A stretch of DNA of 64,000 nt, taken from assembly GCF_003020125.1 (NCBI RefSeq), contig NZ_PYFW01000001.1:1860001-1924000 (forward strand), in the 5' to 3' direction. This DNA comes from Bradyrhizobium sp. MOS003. Lineage in GTDB: Bacteria > Pseudomonadota > Alphaproteobacteria > Rhizobiales > Xanthobacteraceae. The notes beneath the pieces are model-generated. The model searched no databases, was not told the DNA's origin, and worked only from the letters and a program-made list of their open reading frames with translations. Position numbers and translations under genes: made by a program. Positions 52,074 through 59,205 of this stretch are shown one piece after another. Each line of letters starts with the position of its first letter. The first letter of the stretch is position 1.

Positions 52074-52358
52074 TCAGTAGCAGACGCGAACCGGGCGAAC
52101 GACCCAGCCGTAGCCGTCCCAATAACGCTGACGCTGCCAGTAGCAGGGCGGGGGCGGCGGGCCGGGCTCGGCGACGTAAACCGGGCCGCCATAGGCGGGC
52201 CGGCTCGACGCGATGGCGCCGCCGACGATCGCGCCGCCGATCAGGCCGGCCGCGATACCGGCGCCGATGTTGTCACCGGCTTTCGCCGGCGGGGTTGCTG
52301 TCACCAGCGAACCGGCGACCGTCGCAACCGTGAGGGCGGCAACCAAAGTCTTCTTCAT
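52074..52358 (-). CDS. Small exported glycine-zipper protein (94 aa)
   Basis: A signal peptide (1-27, AKA) precedes a glycine-zipper hydrophobic helix GAGIAAGLIGGAIVGGAIAS. A Pro-rich linker and the ending CYWQRQRYWDGYGWVVRPVRVCY follow. The two Cys could form a disulfide around the aromatic segment. Paralogous to the next gene at 52596-52919, which has the same order of parts. Probably periplasmic or surface; function unknown. Followed by a strong terminator. Confidence 0.8.
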   Translation of the reverse strand: MKKTLVAALTVATVAGSLVTATPPAKAGDNIGAGIAAGLIGGAIVGGAIASSRPAYGGPVYVAEPGPPPPPCYWQRQRYWDGYGWVVRPVRVCY

Positions 52359-52595
52359 GCTCTTGGCTCTCCTGGGAGATGGGTTCCTCTTGTTAGAGGC
52401 GCCCGGGTTTCAAAGGTTCACACACGCTGGTGGAATTGGCCGTGCAGCTAGGAAGCGCGCAATTGGTCAACCCACGGTAAACGCACACGGAGCTGTGACG
52501 AGAAAAAGCGGTCTTTTTCGGGCTCTGAGATGAACGGCGCATCCGTAGTGAACCGGTCCAGAGCTGCGCGTCGCGGTGAACCGGTTCGAGGCGCG

Positions 52596-52919
52596 TTAGC
52601 CGCAGACCCGAACGCGGCGGACGCGCCAGGCATAGCCGTCCCAGAAGCGATGCTTCTGCCAGACGCAGCCGCCGCCGTAATAGCCGTCGGCGACATAGCC
52701 GGGCGCCGGCGCATAGTAGCGGGGCGGGTAATAGCCCGGCTCGTAATAGCCGGGGCCGGGTCCGTAATAATACGGAGAGGCCAGCGCGCCGCCGACAATG
52801 GCGCCGCCGATGATGCCGGCCGCCACGCCGGCCGCGACGCCACGCTGCGCATGGGCCGGTGTTCCGGCCGAAAGGGCCATGGTGGCGACGGCGGCGACCG
52901 CCAGGAGCGACTTCTTCAT
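52596..52919 (-). CDS. Small exported glycine-zipper protein, Tyr-rich paralogue (107 aa)
   Basis: A signal peptide (MKKSLLAVAAVATMALSAG, ending AHA) precedes the glycine zipper GVAAGVAAGIIGGAIVGGALAS. A Tyr/Pro/Gly-rich stretch (YYYGPGPGYYEPGYYPPRYY) follows, then CVWQKHRFWDGYAWRVRRVRVCG. The end aligns with that of the 52074-52358 product (CxWQxxRxWDGYxWxVRxVRVC). Start at 52919 is set by the signal peptide. Its own transcript is likely, because a 237-bp gap separates the pair. Function unknown. Confidence 0.8.
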   Translation of the reverse strand: MKKSLLAVAAVATMALSAGTPAHAQRGVAAGVAAGIIGGAIVGGALASPYYYGPGPGYYEPGYYPPRYYAPAPGYVADGYYGGGCVWQKHRFWDGYAWRVRRVRVCG

Positions 52920-53050
52920 TGGCTTGACCTTTCGTACAAACACGCGGGAACGCTTTGGGGCAGAGTTCCATACTTCGTTTGAATGATCAATGAACGGCGC
53001 CTTTGCCGGGCGCGACCAATCGATATCGGTCGCAGCTCGGCTTGGAGACG

Positions 53051-53347
53051 ATGATGGGTAGCGCGATGGTCAATGCATTGATTGCCGCCGGGGTCGTGTC
53101 CGCGATCGGCTACGGACTGGTCGCCCATCTCCAGAACCGCGGCCAGCGGCGCTCCCGCGCGGGGGCGGGCGGCGATGGCAGCAGCGGCGGCGCCACCTCT
53201 TCGGGGAGCAATGACGGCTTCTCACTGGGAAGCTGGTTTTCCAGTGACAGTTCGGGCAACGCGACCGACAACGGCAGCTGTTCCAGCAGCGATAGTGGCG
53301 GCGATTGCGGAGGCGGCGGCGACGGTGGGGGAGGCGGCGGCGATTAG
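53051..53347 (+). CDS. Small Gly/Ser/Cys-rich protein with one N-terminal membrane helix (98 aa)
   Basis: Starts MMGSAMVNALIAAGVVSAIGYGLVAHL, a single membrane helix. A basic turn (QNRGQRRSR) follows, then a low-complexity tail of Gly, Ser, Asn and Asp with CSSSDSGGDCGGGGDGG at the end. GGAG lies just upstream, and either of two adjacent ATGs may be used. The positive-inside rule puts the tail in the cytoplasm if the basic turn is retained. Unknown function. Confidence 0.6.
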   Translation: MMGSAMVNALIAAGVVSAIGYGLVAHLQNRGQRRSRAGAGGDGSSGGATSSGSNDGFSLGSWFSSDSSGNATDNGSCSSSDSGGDCGGGGDGGGGGGD

Positions 53348-53382
53348 ATCTCCTCCAATCTTGATCCAGCGCAACACTGAAA

Positions 53383-53399
53383 TTTAGAGCCGTTCTAGG
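53383..53399. promoter_or_regulatory. Irr-type iron control element (degenerate) upstream of bfd
   Basis: TTTAGAGCCGTTCTAGG is a near-palindrome matching the rhizobial iron control element pattern TTTAGAA-N3-TTCTAAA at most positions. It lies 109 bp before the bfd start and about 470 bp before a stronger copy upstream of bfr. Confidence 0.6.
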
Positions 53400-53508
53400 C
53401 TGCTTCGGGGCCAGTTTGGAATAGCTTCAAATACCGCTTTTTCCTTTTGCATCCGGCCGGCCCGTTAAATATCGATGATGACGCATCACCGAAGGGCCTG
53501 CCGGTTCC

Positions 53509-53781
53509 ATGATCGTTTGTTCCTGTAACGTGCTGAGCGATGACGATATCCGCGCCGCCGTCGCCGAGTCCGACGACGCCGTGCGCCATGCCAAGCAGGT
53601 CTATGGATGCCTGGGCTGCAGCGCCGAATGCGGTCGCTGCGCCCGGACGATCAAGACCATCATCGACGAAGCCCTCGGCCCCTGCGCTCAATCCTGCTGC
53701 TCGGGCTGCCCGCATAACCACACCGTGGCTGCCAATGATGAGGCGGCTGAGCCCGCCCAGTTCGCCCTCGCGGCCTGTTGA
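53509..53781 (+). CDS. bfd: Bacterioferritin-associated ferredoxin
   Basis: A 90-residue [2Fe-2S] protein. Cluster ligands are Cys4 and Cys6 (VCSCN) and Cys41 and Cys44 (AECGRCARTIK), in the Bfd pattern. It delivers electrons to bacterioferritin to release stored iron as Fe2+. The C-terminal tail is longer than in E. coli Bfd and holds three more cysteines (CAQSCCSGC); Cys34 and Cys37 are also extra. It lies 132 bp upstream of bfr, and an iron control element precedes it, so it should respond to iron through Irr. Confidence 0.92.
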   Translation: MIVCSCNVLSDDDIRAAVAESDDAVRHAKQVYGCLGCSAECGRCARTIKTIIDEALGPCAQSCCSGCPHNHTVAANDEAAEPAQFALAAC

Positions 53782-53854
53782 ATCTTCCGCCAGCCATGGC
53801 TGAGCTTTTCCCCGGCTGCGTCTGTGTAGCCAGTTGCCCTCATTCGTAAACTGA

Positions 53855-53871
53855 CTTAGAAGCGTTCTAAA
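53855..53871. promoter_or_regulatory. Irr-type iron control element upstream of bfr
   Basis: TTAGAA-GCG-TTCTAA is a perfect palindrome with a 3-bp spacer, extended by a further A, and fits the iron control element bound by Irr in rhizobia. It lies 43 bp before the bfr ATG, a position suited to repression under low iron. Confidence 0.8.
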
Positions 53872-53913
53872 TTCGGTTAGTGCCGATTTGGACTGCAAGA
53901 GCTGGAGTGAACC

Positions 53914-54402
53914 ATGCAGGGCGACGCAAAAGTCATCGACTATCTCAACAAGTCACTGCGTCACGAACTGACTGCGATCAACCAGTACTGGCTGCACTAC
54001 CGCTTCCTCGACAATTGGGGCCTCCTCGACATGGCCAAGGTCTGGCGCAAGGAGTCCATCGAGGAGATGGAGCATGCCGACAAGCTCACCGCGCGCATCC
54101 TGTTCTTGGACGGCTTTCCGAACATGCAGGTGCTCGATCCCTTGCGCATCGGCCAGAACGTCAAGGAAATCATCGAGTGCGACCTCGCCGCCGAGATGAG
54201 CGCGCGTGCGCTCTACCAGGAAGCGGCGACCTACTGCCACGGCGTCAAGGACTACGTCACGCGTGACCTGTTCGAGAAGCTGATGAGCGACGAGGAGCAC
54301 CACATCGACTTCCTCGAAACCCAGCTCGACCTGATCGGCCGCATCGGCCTCGAACTCTACACCCAGAAGCATGTTGGCGGGCTCGAGGGCGAGGGGCACT
54401 AA
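53914..54402 (+). CDS. bfr: Bacterioferritin
   Basis: A 162-residue haem-binding ferritin that forms a 24-subunit iron-storage shell. All dinuclear ferroxidase ligands are present at canonical positions: Glu18, Glu51, His54, Glu94, Glu127 and His130. The haem ligand Met52 is present. Length is typical. The promoter has a strong iron control element, and the partner ferredoxin gene bfd lies just upstream on the same strand. Expected to be repressed by Irr when iron is low. From memory, a Bradyrhizobium japonicum bacterioferritin gene is an Irr target. Confidence 0.96.
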   Translation: MQGDAKVIDYLNKSLRHELTAINQYWLHYRFLDNWGLLDMAKVWRKESIEEMEHADKLTARILFLDGFPNMQVLDPLRIGQNVKEIIECDLAAEMSARALYQEAATYCHGVKDYVTRDLFEKLMSDEEHHIDFLETQLDLIGRIGLELYTQKHVGGLEGEGH

Positions 54403-54420
54403 GCTCCGGCCCGCTCCCTC

Positions 54421-54544
54421 CATTCCTCATGGCCGGGCTAGACCCGGCCATCTACGTGTTGCCGCACAACGAAGACGTGGATGCCCGGGCCTTCGCCTCG
54501 CCGAAGCCGCTTCGGCCGCGCAGGCGGGACAAGCCCTGGCATGA
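54421..54544. repeat. Dispersed palindromic repeat, family F
   Basis: Hairpin GGCCGGGCTAGACCCGGCC followed by GGATGCCCGGGCCTTCGCC and the inverted GGCGGGACAAGCCCTGGCAT; CGAAGCCGCTTCG lies between. Located between bfr and the convergent flavoprotein gene, where it may also end transcription. Confidence 0.65.
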
Positions 54545-54569
54545 AGTCGTGCGCGGGACGACGCCCCAC

Positions 54570-55172
54570 CTACAACTGCGTCTTGTAGATCTCTTCCACG
54601 GCCTCCTGGCTCGCGGGCTCTCCAAGCCCGGTCTGTTCGTGAACGACCGTGACGATGCTGGGCATCACCGAACGCTCCACTTTCTCGGGCGACCATAGCT
54701 TCGAGCGCATCAGCGCCTTGCCGCAGTGGAAATAGACCTCGCTGACGGCGACATTCAGCACCGCGCGCGGCGGCTTGCCGAATTCGACCATTGCGGCGAG
54801 CAGATCCGAATCGGCCGACAGCGTGCCGCGTCCGCCGACGCGTAGAGTCTCGTCGATCCCGGGCACGAAGAACAACAGATGCACGAAGCCCGAGCCTTCG
54901 ACGACGTTGCGAAAACTGTCGATCCGGTTGTTGCCGGAGCGGTCCGGCATCAACAACTGGTTGGGGCCGGCGACGTGGACGAAGCCGATGCCGCCGCCGC
55001 GTGGCGAGGCATCGACGCTGCCGTCCGCGCCCGACGTCGCGAGCACGCAGAACGGCGACATCTCGATGAACTTCTTCGCATGCGCATCGATCGCGGGCCG
55101 CGCTTTCGCGATCACACGCGGGCTTGGCTCGGCATAGATCGTGGCGAGGTCTTCGGCGCGAAGCTGGGTCAC
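54570..55172 (-). CDS. Pyridoxamine 5'-phosphate oxidase-like FMN protein
   Basis: A 200-residue split-barrel flavoprotein, resembling the MSMEG_1061-type group. Key parts are MSPFCVLATSGADGSVDASPRGGGIGFV, LLMPDRSGNNRIDSFRNVVE and the VSEVYFHCGKALMRSKLW end that contacts flavin. I place the start at GTG 55172 because AAGGAG lies 6 bp before it and the protein then begins like family members. ATGs at 55244/55250 give a longer N-terminus overlapping the DoxX gene. Likely an FMN- or F420-type reductase of unknown substrate. Confidence 0.8.
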   Translation of the reverse strand: MTQLRAEDLATIYAEPSPRVIAKARPAIDAHAKKFIEMSPFCVLATSGADGSVDASPRGGGIGFVHVAGPNQLLMPDRSGNNRIDSFRNVVEGSGFVHLLFFVPGIDETLRVGGRGTLSADSDLLAAMVEFGKPPRAVLNVAVSEVYFHCGKALMRSKLWSPEKVERSVMPSIVTVVHEQTGLGEPASQEAVEEIYKTQL

Positions 55173-55222
55173 GAAGGTCTCCTTGATTGACGCGCCGAGA
55201 CTATCATTCTCCGGCCGCCCCG

Positions 55223-55636
55223 CTATCCCCTTTGTCGCCGCCATGGCCATGCGATCACGTCGGCGCAGTAGAGTGCCCACCAGATCAGCACGGGCTGAAG
55301 CATCAGGCGCGGTCCATGGTAAAGCCAGCTGTTGGGGATGGGCGGAAGGTCGATGCCCTCCAGCGCGTGCTTGATGTTCGCCGGCCAAACGCAAAGCGCA
55401 TAGAGCGCCAGGGCCACGCCTGCCCACCGGCGCAGTGGCGTCGTCAGCAATGCGATCGAGCCCGCGATTTCACAAACGCCGGCAACGAGAATGACCTCTA
55501 TCGGGAACGGAACCCAGGACGGCGTGATCGCGAGAAACTTGGCGGGGATGGCCAGATGCGCAAACCCGGCAGCGATATAGAGTGCGGCAAGAGCGAAGCG
55601 CATCACCGCGCGCCTGCGGTCGGGTTCGGACGCCAT
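55223..55636 (-). CDS. DoxX-like integral membrane protein
   Basis: About 137 residues with four hydrophobic helices: LAALYIAAGFAHLAIP, PIEVILVAGVCEIAGSIALLT, WAGVALALYALCVWPANIKHALEG and LQPVLIWWALYCADVIAW. The order and the FAHL/CEI/ALYALCVWPANIKHA segments match the DoxX/DoxD-like family. Start is uncertain between 55636 (GAGGA directly before ATG) and MRFALAALY at 55603. Lies 50 bp upstream of the FMN protein gene on the same strand. Confidence 0.78.
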   Translation of the reverse strand: MASEPDRRRAVMRFALAALYIAAGFAHLAIPAKFLAITPSWVPFPIEVILVAGVCEIAGSIALLTTPLRRWAGVALALYALCVWPANIKHALEGIDLPPIPNSWLYHGPRLMLQPVLIWWALYCADVIAWPWRRQRG

Positions 55637-55677
55637 TCCTCGAACTAGCACGCGCGGAACGAGGACGCCATCGTGCG

Positions 55678-56031
55678 CTAGACTGCGTCCGCCGGCACGA
55701 AGCAACTGATGATGATGGCGCCACGGTGGTGGACATACCACACCACGGCCTGGCCGACCGGATTGCCGCGATCGCGGATGATGGCGCGTTCGGGAACCTC
55801 CATCCATTGTCCTTCGATCGGCACCCAATAGGCGCCGCCGCGCACGTCGTAGTCGGTACGATGCCCGTCGGAGACGTCGCAGCAGGGAACGCCGTTTGGC
55901 GCGATGACGCTCTTGAACCATGCGCGGATGTCGGGCGGGACGTGGTCGTATTGACCGTTGTCGAAAGCGAGTGCGGCGCTGGTCAGCGCCGTCATCGCGA
56001 CCAGCCAGACGCACAGTGCGAGCCTGTGCAT
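55678..56031 (-). CDS. Exported small protein of unknown function (117 aa)
   Basis: A signal peptide (1-22, ALA) is followed by a compact domain: FDNGQYDHVPPDIRAWFKSVIAPNGVPCCDVSDG, YDVRGGAYWVPIEGQWMEVPERAIIRDRGNPVGQAVVWYV and ISCFVPADAV. Three cysteines (the CC pair and the C-terminal one) may form a disulfide in the periplasm. I have the impression that close relatives are frequent in Bradyrhizobium genomes, but no function is known to me. Confidence 0.8.
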   Translation of the reverse strand: MHRLALCVWLVAMTALTSAALAFDNGQYDHVPPDIRAWFKSVIAPNGVPCCDVSDGHRTDYDVRGGAYWVPIEGQWMEVPERAIIRDRGNPVGQAVVWYVHHRGAIIISCFVPADAV

Positions 56032-56179
56032 GCGATCCCTCCTCGTCGCGTCCTGCTATTCGCGCGCGCGTCTTGCCCGCGTCGATTCCATCGTTGACGC
56101 GATTAAGCCCGAGCTGTCGGCGCATTGCATGCCCAAATAATATGCGGCTCCGAGGCGCCGCACATGATGCGATGCAAAA

Positions 56180-57253
56180 TCAGCGGCGTGCCGATTCGAT
56201 CATTCGCTGCGGCGTGCTCTCCAGCAATTGCCGGACCTGCTCGCTGTAGAATTTCGCATTGCCGGTGGTGCCGTGGCCGCGCGTCTCGGCGCTCGCCGGG
56301 ATCAAATAGAGGCGGCCGTTCTTGACCCGCTTCATGGCCGCGTCCGTGATGCCGGTCTCGGGCGGGTTGCGCTCGTCGTCGGCGGAATTGATCAGCAGCA
56401 GCGATGCTTCGATGGCTTCGAGCTTATCGCCAGCATTGTAGTCGTGCGAGGATTCCCACTGGTAGACGAAGTCGTTGGCGTCCGCCGTGATCGGCGTCGC
56501 CAGCCGTTCATCGACGATCTTGTCGGCCTTGGCCGCGGTCGGCGCCTGCGATTGATAGGCCAGCGTGCCGCCGATGCTGGCGATGCCATAGGCGGTGGCT
56601 GCGTATTTCATCATGCGCGGCTGGCTGGTGTAATTGCCGCCATTGTAGTCGGGATCGTTGCGGATGGTGTCGAGCATGATCCGCCGCATCATCCAGTTGC
56701 GCGAGGCCATCTCGGTCGGCTGCGAGGCCATCGGGACCAGCGCGTCCATCGCGGTCGGATACTTCTCGCCCCATAGCCAGGTGTGCATGCCGCCCATCGA
56801 ATTGCCGATCACAAGCCGCAGATGCTTGACGCCGAGGCCTTCCGTCACCAGGCGATACTGCGCCTCGACCATGTCGTCGTAATTGTATTTCGGGAAACCC
56901 GTCTTCATCCCGTCGGAGGGCTTCGACGATTTGCCGTGGCCGATGCCATCAGGAAGGATGTAATATTTGGTGGCATCGAGCGGCTGACCCGGACCGAACA
57001 TCTCGCCACCGAATGTCGGTCCCAGCATGCCGGTGCCGGAGCCGCCGGTGCCATGCAGCACCAGCACCGGTTGGCCTGAGGGCTCGCCGACCGTGGTGTA
57101 GTGCAGCTTCAGCTCCGGCATGGTCTCGCCGGTGTGAAGCTTGAAGTCCCTGGCGATCCAGTCGCCCTGCCTGAGTGCCGGATAATCGGCGGCGAAGACC
57201 GGCGTCGAAAAGGTCAGGACGACAGCTGACAGTACGGCGTAGCAAGCCCTCAT
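56180..57253 (-). CDS. Exported alpha/beta hydrolase, homoserine acetyltransferase-like
   Basis: A 357-residue protein with a signal peptide (1-21, VFA) and an alpha/beta-hydrolase core. The oxyanion region is VLVLHGTGGSGTGM, the nucleophile Ser152 lies in LVIGNSMGGMHTW, Asp in LLINSADDERNPP and His in ETRGHGTTG. The sequence around LHYTTVGEPSGQPVLVLHG and the nucleophile elbow resembles MetX homoserine O-acetyltransferase. Export to the periplasm argues against a role in methionine synthesis, so an esterase or acyltransferase is more likely. GGGGAGAG precedes the ATG. Confidence 0.85.
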   Translation of the reverse strand: MRACYAVLSAVVLTFSTPVFAADYPALRQGDWIARDFKLHTGETMPELKLHYTTVGEPSGQPVLVLHGTGGSGTGMLGPTFGGEMFGPGQPLDATKYYILPDGIGHGKSSKPSDGMKTGFPKYNYDDMVEAQYRLVTEGLGVKHLRLVIGNSMGGMHTWLWGEKYPTAMDALVPMASQPTEMASRNWMMRRIMLDTIRNDPDYNGGNYTSQPRMMKYAATAYGIASIGGTLAYQSQAPTAAKADKIVDERLATPITADANDFVYQWESSHDYNAGDKLEAIEASLLLINSADDERNPPETGITDAAMKRVKNGRLYLIPASAETRGHGTTGNAKFYSEQVRQLLESTPQRMIESARR

Positions 57254-57382
57254 GTTTCTCTCCCCAGTGCGGCTCATGGTCGGCGGCCGCGTTGCGGCGG
57301 AACTTAGCAGAACTGCGCGGACGGATGTAGGATTTTGGCTCCGTCGATCGTCTTCAAGGAAACATCCGGAGGAGGCCCCTGC

Positions 57383-57649
57383 ATGTGCCGCAACATCAAG
57401 ACGCTGTTCAACTTCGAGCCGCCGGCGACGGAGGATGAGATCCACGCCAGCGCGCTCCAGTTCGTGCGAAAGCTGTCCGGCTTCAACAAGCCGTCGCAGG
57501 CCAACGAGGCGGCGTTCGACCGCGCAGTGGCCGAGGTCTCGCAGGCCGCGCGAAATCTCCTGACCTCGCTGCACACCCATGCGCCGGCGCGCGACCGCGA
57601 GGTCGAGGCGGAAAGGGCCAGGGAGCGCTCGCGGCTGCGATTTGGCTAA
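57383..57649 (+). CDS. DUF2277 family protein
   Basis: An 88-residue cytoplasmic protein beginning MCRNIKTLFNFEPPATEDEIHASALQFVRKLSGF, the hallmark of DUF2277. The middle is helical, and the charged C-terminus ends RERSRLRFG. GGAGG precedes the ATG at 57383, so the 16-codon upstream extension is rejected. Function of the family is unknown. Confidence 0.88.
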   Translation: MCRNIKTLFNFEPPATEDEIHASALQFVRKLSGFNKPSQANEAAFDRAVAEVSQAARNLLTSLHTHAPARDREVEAERARERSRLRFG

Positions 57650-57748
57650 GGGGCTGCAGCTTCGCGTTTCTGTGATTTGGCTCACGGAATGAGGCGCCAC
57701 GCTCTGCGATGATGGCTTCCGGGGTTTTTGACAGCCCGGAGCAGGACC

Positions 57749-57970
57749 ATGAGCCGCCCCCTTCTTCCCTTGAAAGCAGGTGCCATCGTCTTCACGCTGC
57801 TATGGACCGCGTGGATGATGTGGTGGAGCGGCTCGTTCTCGAGCGCGAACGTGGTGATCCTGGCCTTGTGCGGCGCAGCGGTCGGCTATCTCTGGTATCG
57901 CGCCATGCGCTGGCAGTTCGAGCGCATGGGCATGCTGCCGCACAAGGACGATTCCACCAGGGCGTCTTGA
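57749..57970 (+). CDS. Small two-helix membrane protein (73 aa)
   Basis: Residues ~10-27 (AIVFTLLWTAWMMWWSG) and ~33-52 (VVILALCGAAVGYLWYRAM) are membrane helices, followed by a basic/amphipathic tail. The ATG at 57749 is preceded by GGAGCAGG. No family recognised. Convergent with the collagen-like gene. Confidence 0.65.
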   Translation: MSRPLLPLKAGAIVFTLLWTAWMMWWSGSFSSANVVILALCGAAVGYLWYRAMRWQFERMGMLPHKDDSTRAS

Positions 57971-58012
57971 TCCTCCAGCGCGTCCCGTACGCGCTGCAGC
58001 GCGTCGAAGCCA

Positions 58013-58573
58013 CTAATCCTTGTGGCCGTGCTTCTTCTTTTTCTTCTTCTTCCTTTGCTCGTCGCCTTCGGCGTCGTCGCTCTCGCCGTCGAGCATTTCC
58101 TCGTCGGTCTCCCGCACCGCGGCTTCCAGCGCGGCGCGCTCGGCGGCCTCCAGTGCCTCGCGTTCGGCGGCGTCGCGCTCGCGCTTGCGGCGGCGCTCGT
58201 CCCAGGCGTCGAACAGCTGCTCGAGCCACGGCAGCACCTGTTCGATCGAGGGCAATTGACCGGCCGGCCCCGCCTCGCCGCGCGGGCCTTGCGGCCCCGC
58301 CGGCCCCTGCGGTCCGGCAGGTCCTTGCGCTCCGGCAGGACCCTGCGCGCCGGCGGCGCCGCGCGGGCCAACCTCGCCCTGCTTGCCTTGCGGACCGGGC
58401 TTGCCCTGAGGTCCTGCCTTTCCGATCGGCCCCGGTTTGCCCTGCGGCCCCGGCTTGCCGCGCGCGCCATCGGGTCCGCGTCGGCCCGGATGACCCTGCG
58501 GTCCCGGCCGTCCCGGCTCGCCCTGCCGTCCGCGCGGACCCTGAGGTCCCTGCCGCTTCTGTTCGTCTGCCAC
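58013..58573 (-). CDS. Collagen-like protein with charged helical tail
   Basis: A 186-residue protein. Residues 9-104 are 32 uninterrupted Gly-X-Y triplets, with many KPG, PQG and PAG units, enough for a stable triple helix. Then [22 protein letters not shown], a charged helix of Arg/Glu/Ala (~125-160), an acidic patch ([15 protein letters not shown]) and a poly-lysine tail with HGHKD. No signal peptide or membrane anchor is visible, unusual for bacterial collagens, which are mostly surface proteins. The C-terminal helix could be the trimerisation unit. Confidence 0.85.
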   Translation of the reverse strand: MADEQKRQGPQGPRGRQGEPGRPGPQGHPGRRGPDGARGKPGPQGKPGPIGKAGPQGKPGPQGKQGEVGPRGAAGAQGPAGAQGPAGPQGPAGPQGPRGEAGPAGQLPSIEQVLPWLEQLFDAWDERRRKRERDAAEREALEAAERAALEAAVRETDEEMLDGESDDAEGDEQRKKKKKKKHGHKD

Positions 58574-58614
58574 GCCGCTGCTCCCTTGACCGGAAGCAAG
58601 CTACTTAGCGGCGT

Positions 58615-58776
58615 TTGACGACAGCAGCAATTCCGCCGGGACAGCTCACCACGCTTGATCAACATGAATCGGCGGCATGCGCCGCTGTGTCATCGATGGT
58701 GCGGCCAGCTGCTGCGATGGTCGCGCTTGCGGTCATCATCGGCGGACTGATTCAGCGGCGCGTCCTCGAACGCTAA
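58615..58776 (+). CDS. Candidate 53-aa membrane micro-protein, TTG start
   Basis: An open frame from TTG 58615 to TAA 58774-58776 encodes a soluble N-half (TTAAIPPGQLTTLDQHESAA) and one membrane helix (PAAAMVALAVIIGGLIQRRV) with a positively charged end. No ribosome binding site is clear; inner ATGs at 58696 and 58717 are alternatives. It overlaps the end of the convergent Fis-type gene by 4 bp. Listed only as a possibility. Confidence 0.25.
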   Translation: MTTAAIPPGQLTTLDQHESAACAAVSSMVRPAAAMVALAVIIGGLIQRRVLER

Positions 58777-59027
58777 TCCTGATAGGCGGGCACGTCGATG
58801 CCGGACGCCGCGTAGATCCTGATCTTGTTGCGCAGCGTGCGCACCGACAGGCCGAGCACGCGCGATGCGCGGGTGCGGTTGCCGTCGCAGCGCGCGAGCG
58901 TCTGGAGCACGAGCTCGCGCTCGACCTCGTCGACGGTGGCGCCGATCAGCAGCGGCACGATCTGGTGAGGGGCGAGGAATTGTGCGCCCGGTTCGGACGC
59001 GGCGACATGAACAGTGGTCATCGACAT
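58773..59027 (-). CDS. Stand-alone Fis-type helix-turn-helix protein (84 aa)
   Basis: Residues ~33-75 (EVERELVLQTLARCDGNRTRASRVLGLSVRTLRNKIRIYA) are the Fis/HTH_8 DNA-binding domain normally found at the C-terminus of NtrC- or FlbD-type enhancer-binding proteins. No receiver or AAA+ domain is present and the preceding ~30 residues are unrelated. It may be a remnant or a genuine small nucleoid/DNA-binding protein. The ATG at 59027 has an alternative at MTTVHVAAS two codons in. Confidence 0.8.
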   Translation of the reverse strand: MSMTTVHVAASEPGAQFLAPHQIVPLLIGATVDEVERELVLQTLARCDGNRTRASRVLGLSVRTLRNKIRIYAASGIDVPAYQD

Positions 59028-59205
59028 ACTCCCCGATCAACGCCCGCTGCCACCGTTGGAAGCGGATCGAGAACAAACGACCCCCAAGCCGTAGATCTAC
59101 GGTGCGCGGCTTTGGTTAACGAGAGGTTAACCAAAGCCGATCGCACCAGATGACCTCGGGAAAGCCGCGAAGCCGCCGCGATTGGCGGCGGCTCAGTGAT
59201 GGCCC

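Noticed and set aside
54570..55427. Long form of the FMN protein starting far upstream
   Set aside because: The extra N-terminus is translated from the DoxX gene on a different frame and lacks family resemblance; GTG at 55172 has a good ribosome site.
56180..57253. metX homoserine O-acetyltransferase
   Set aside because: The active-site pattern is similar, but the clear signal peptide places it outside the cytoplasm where methionine synthesis occurs.
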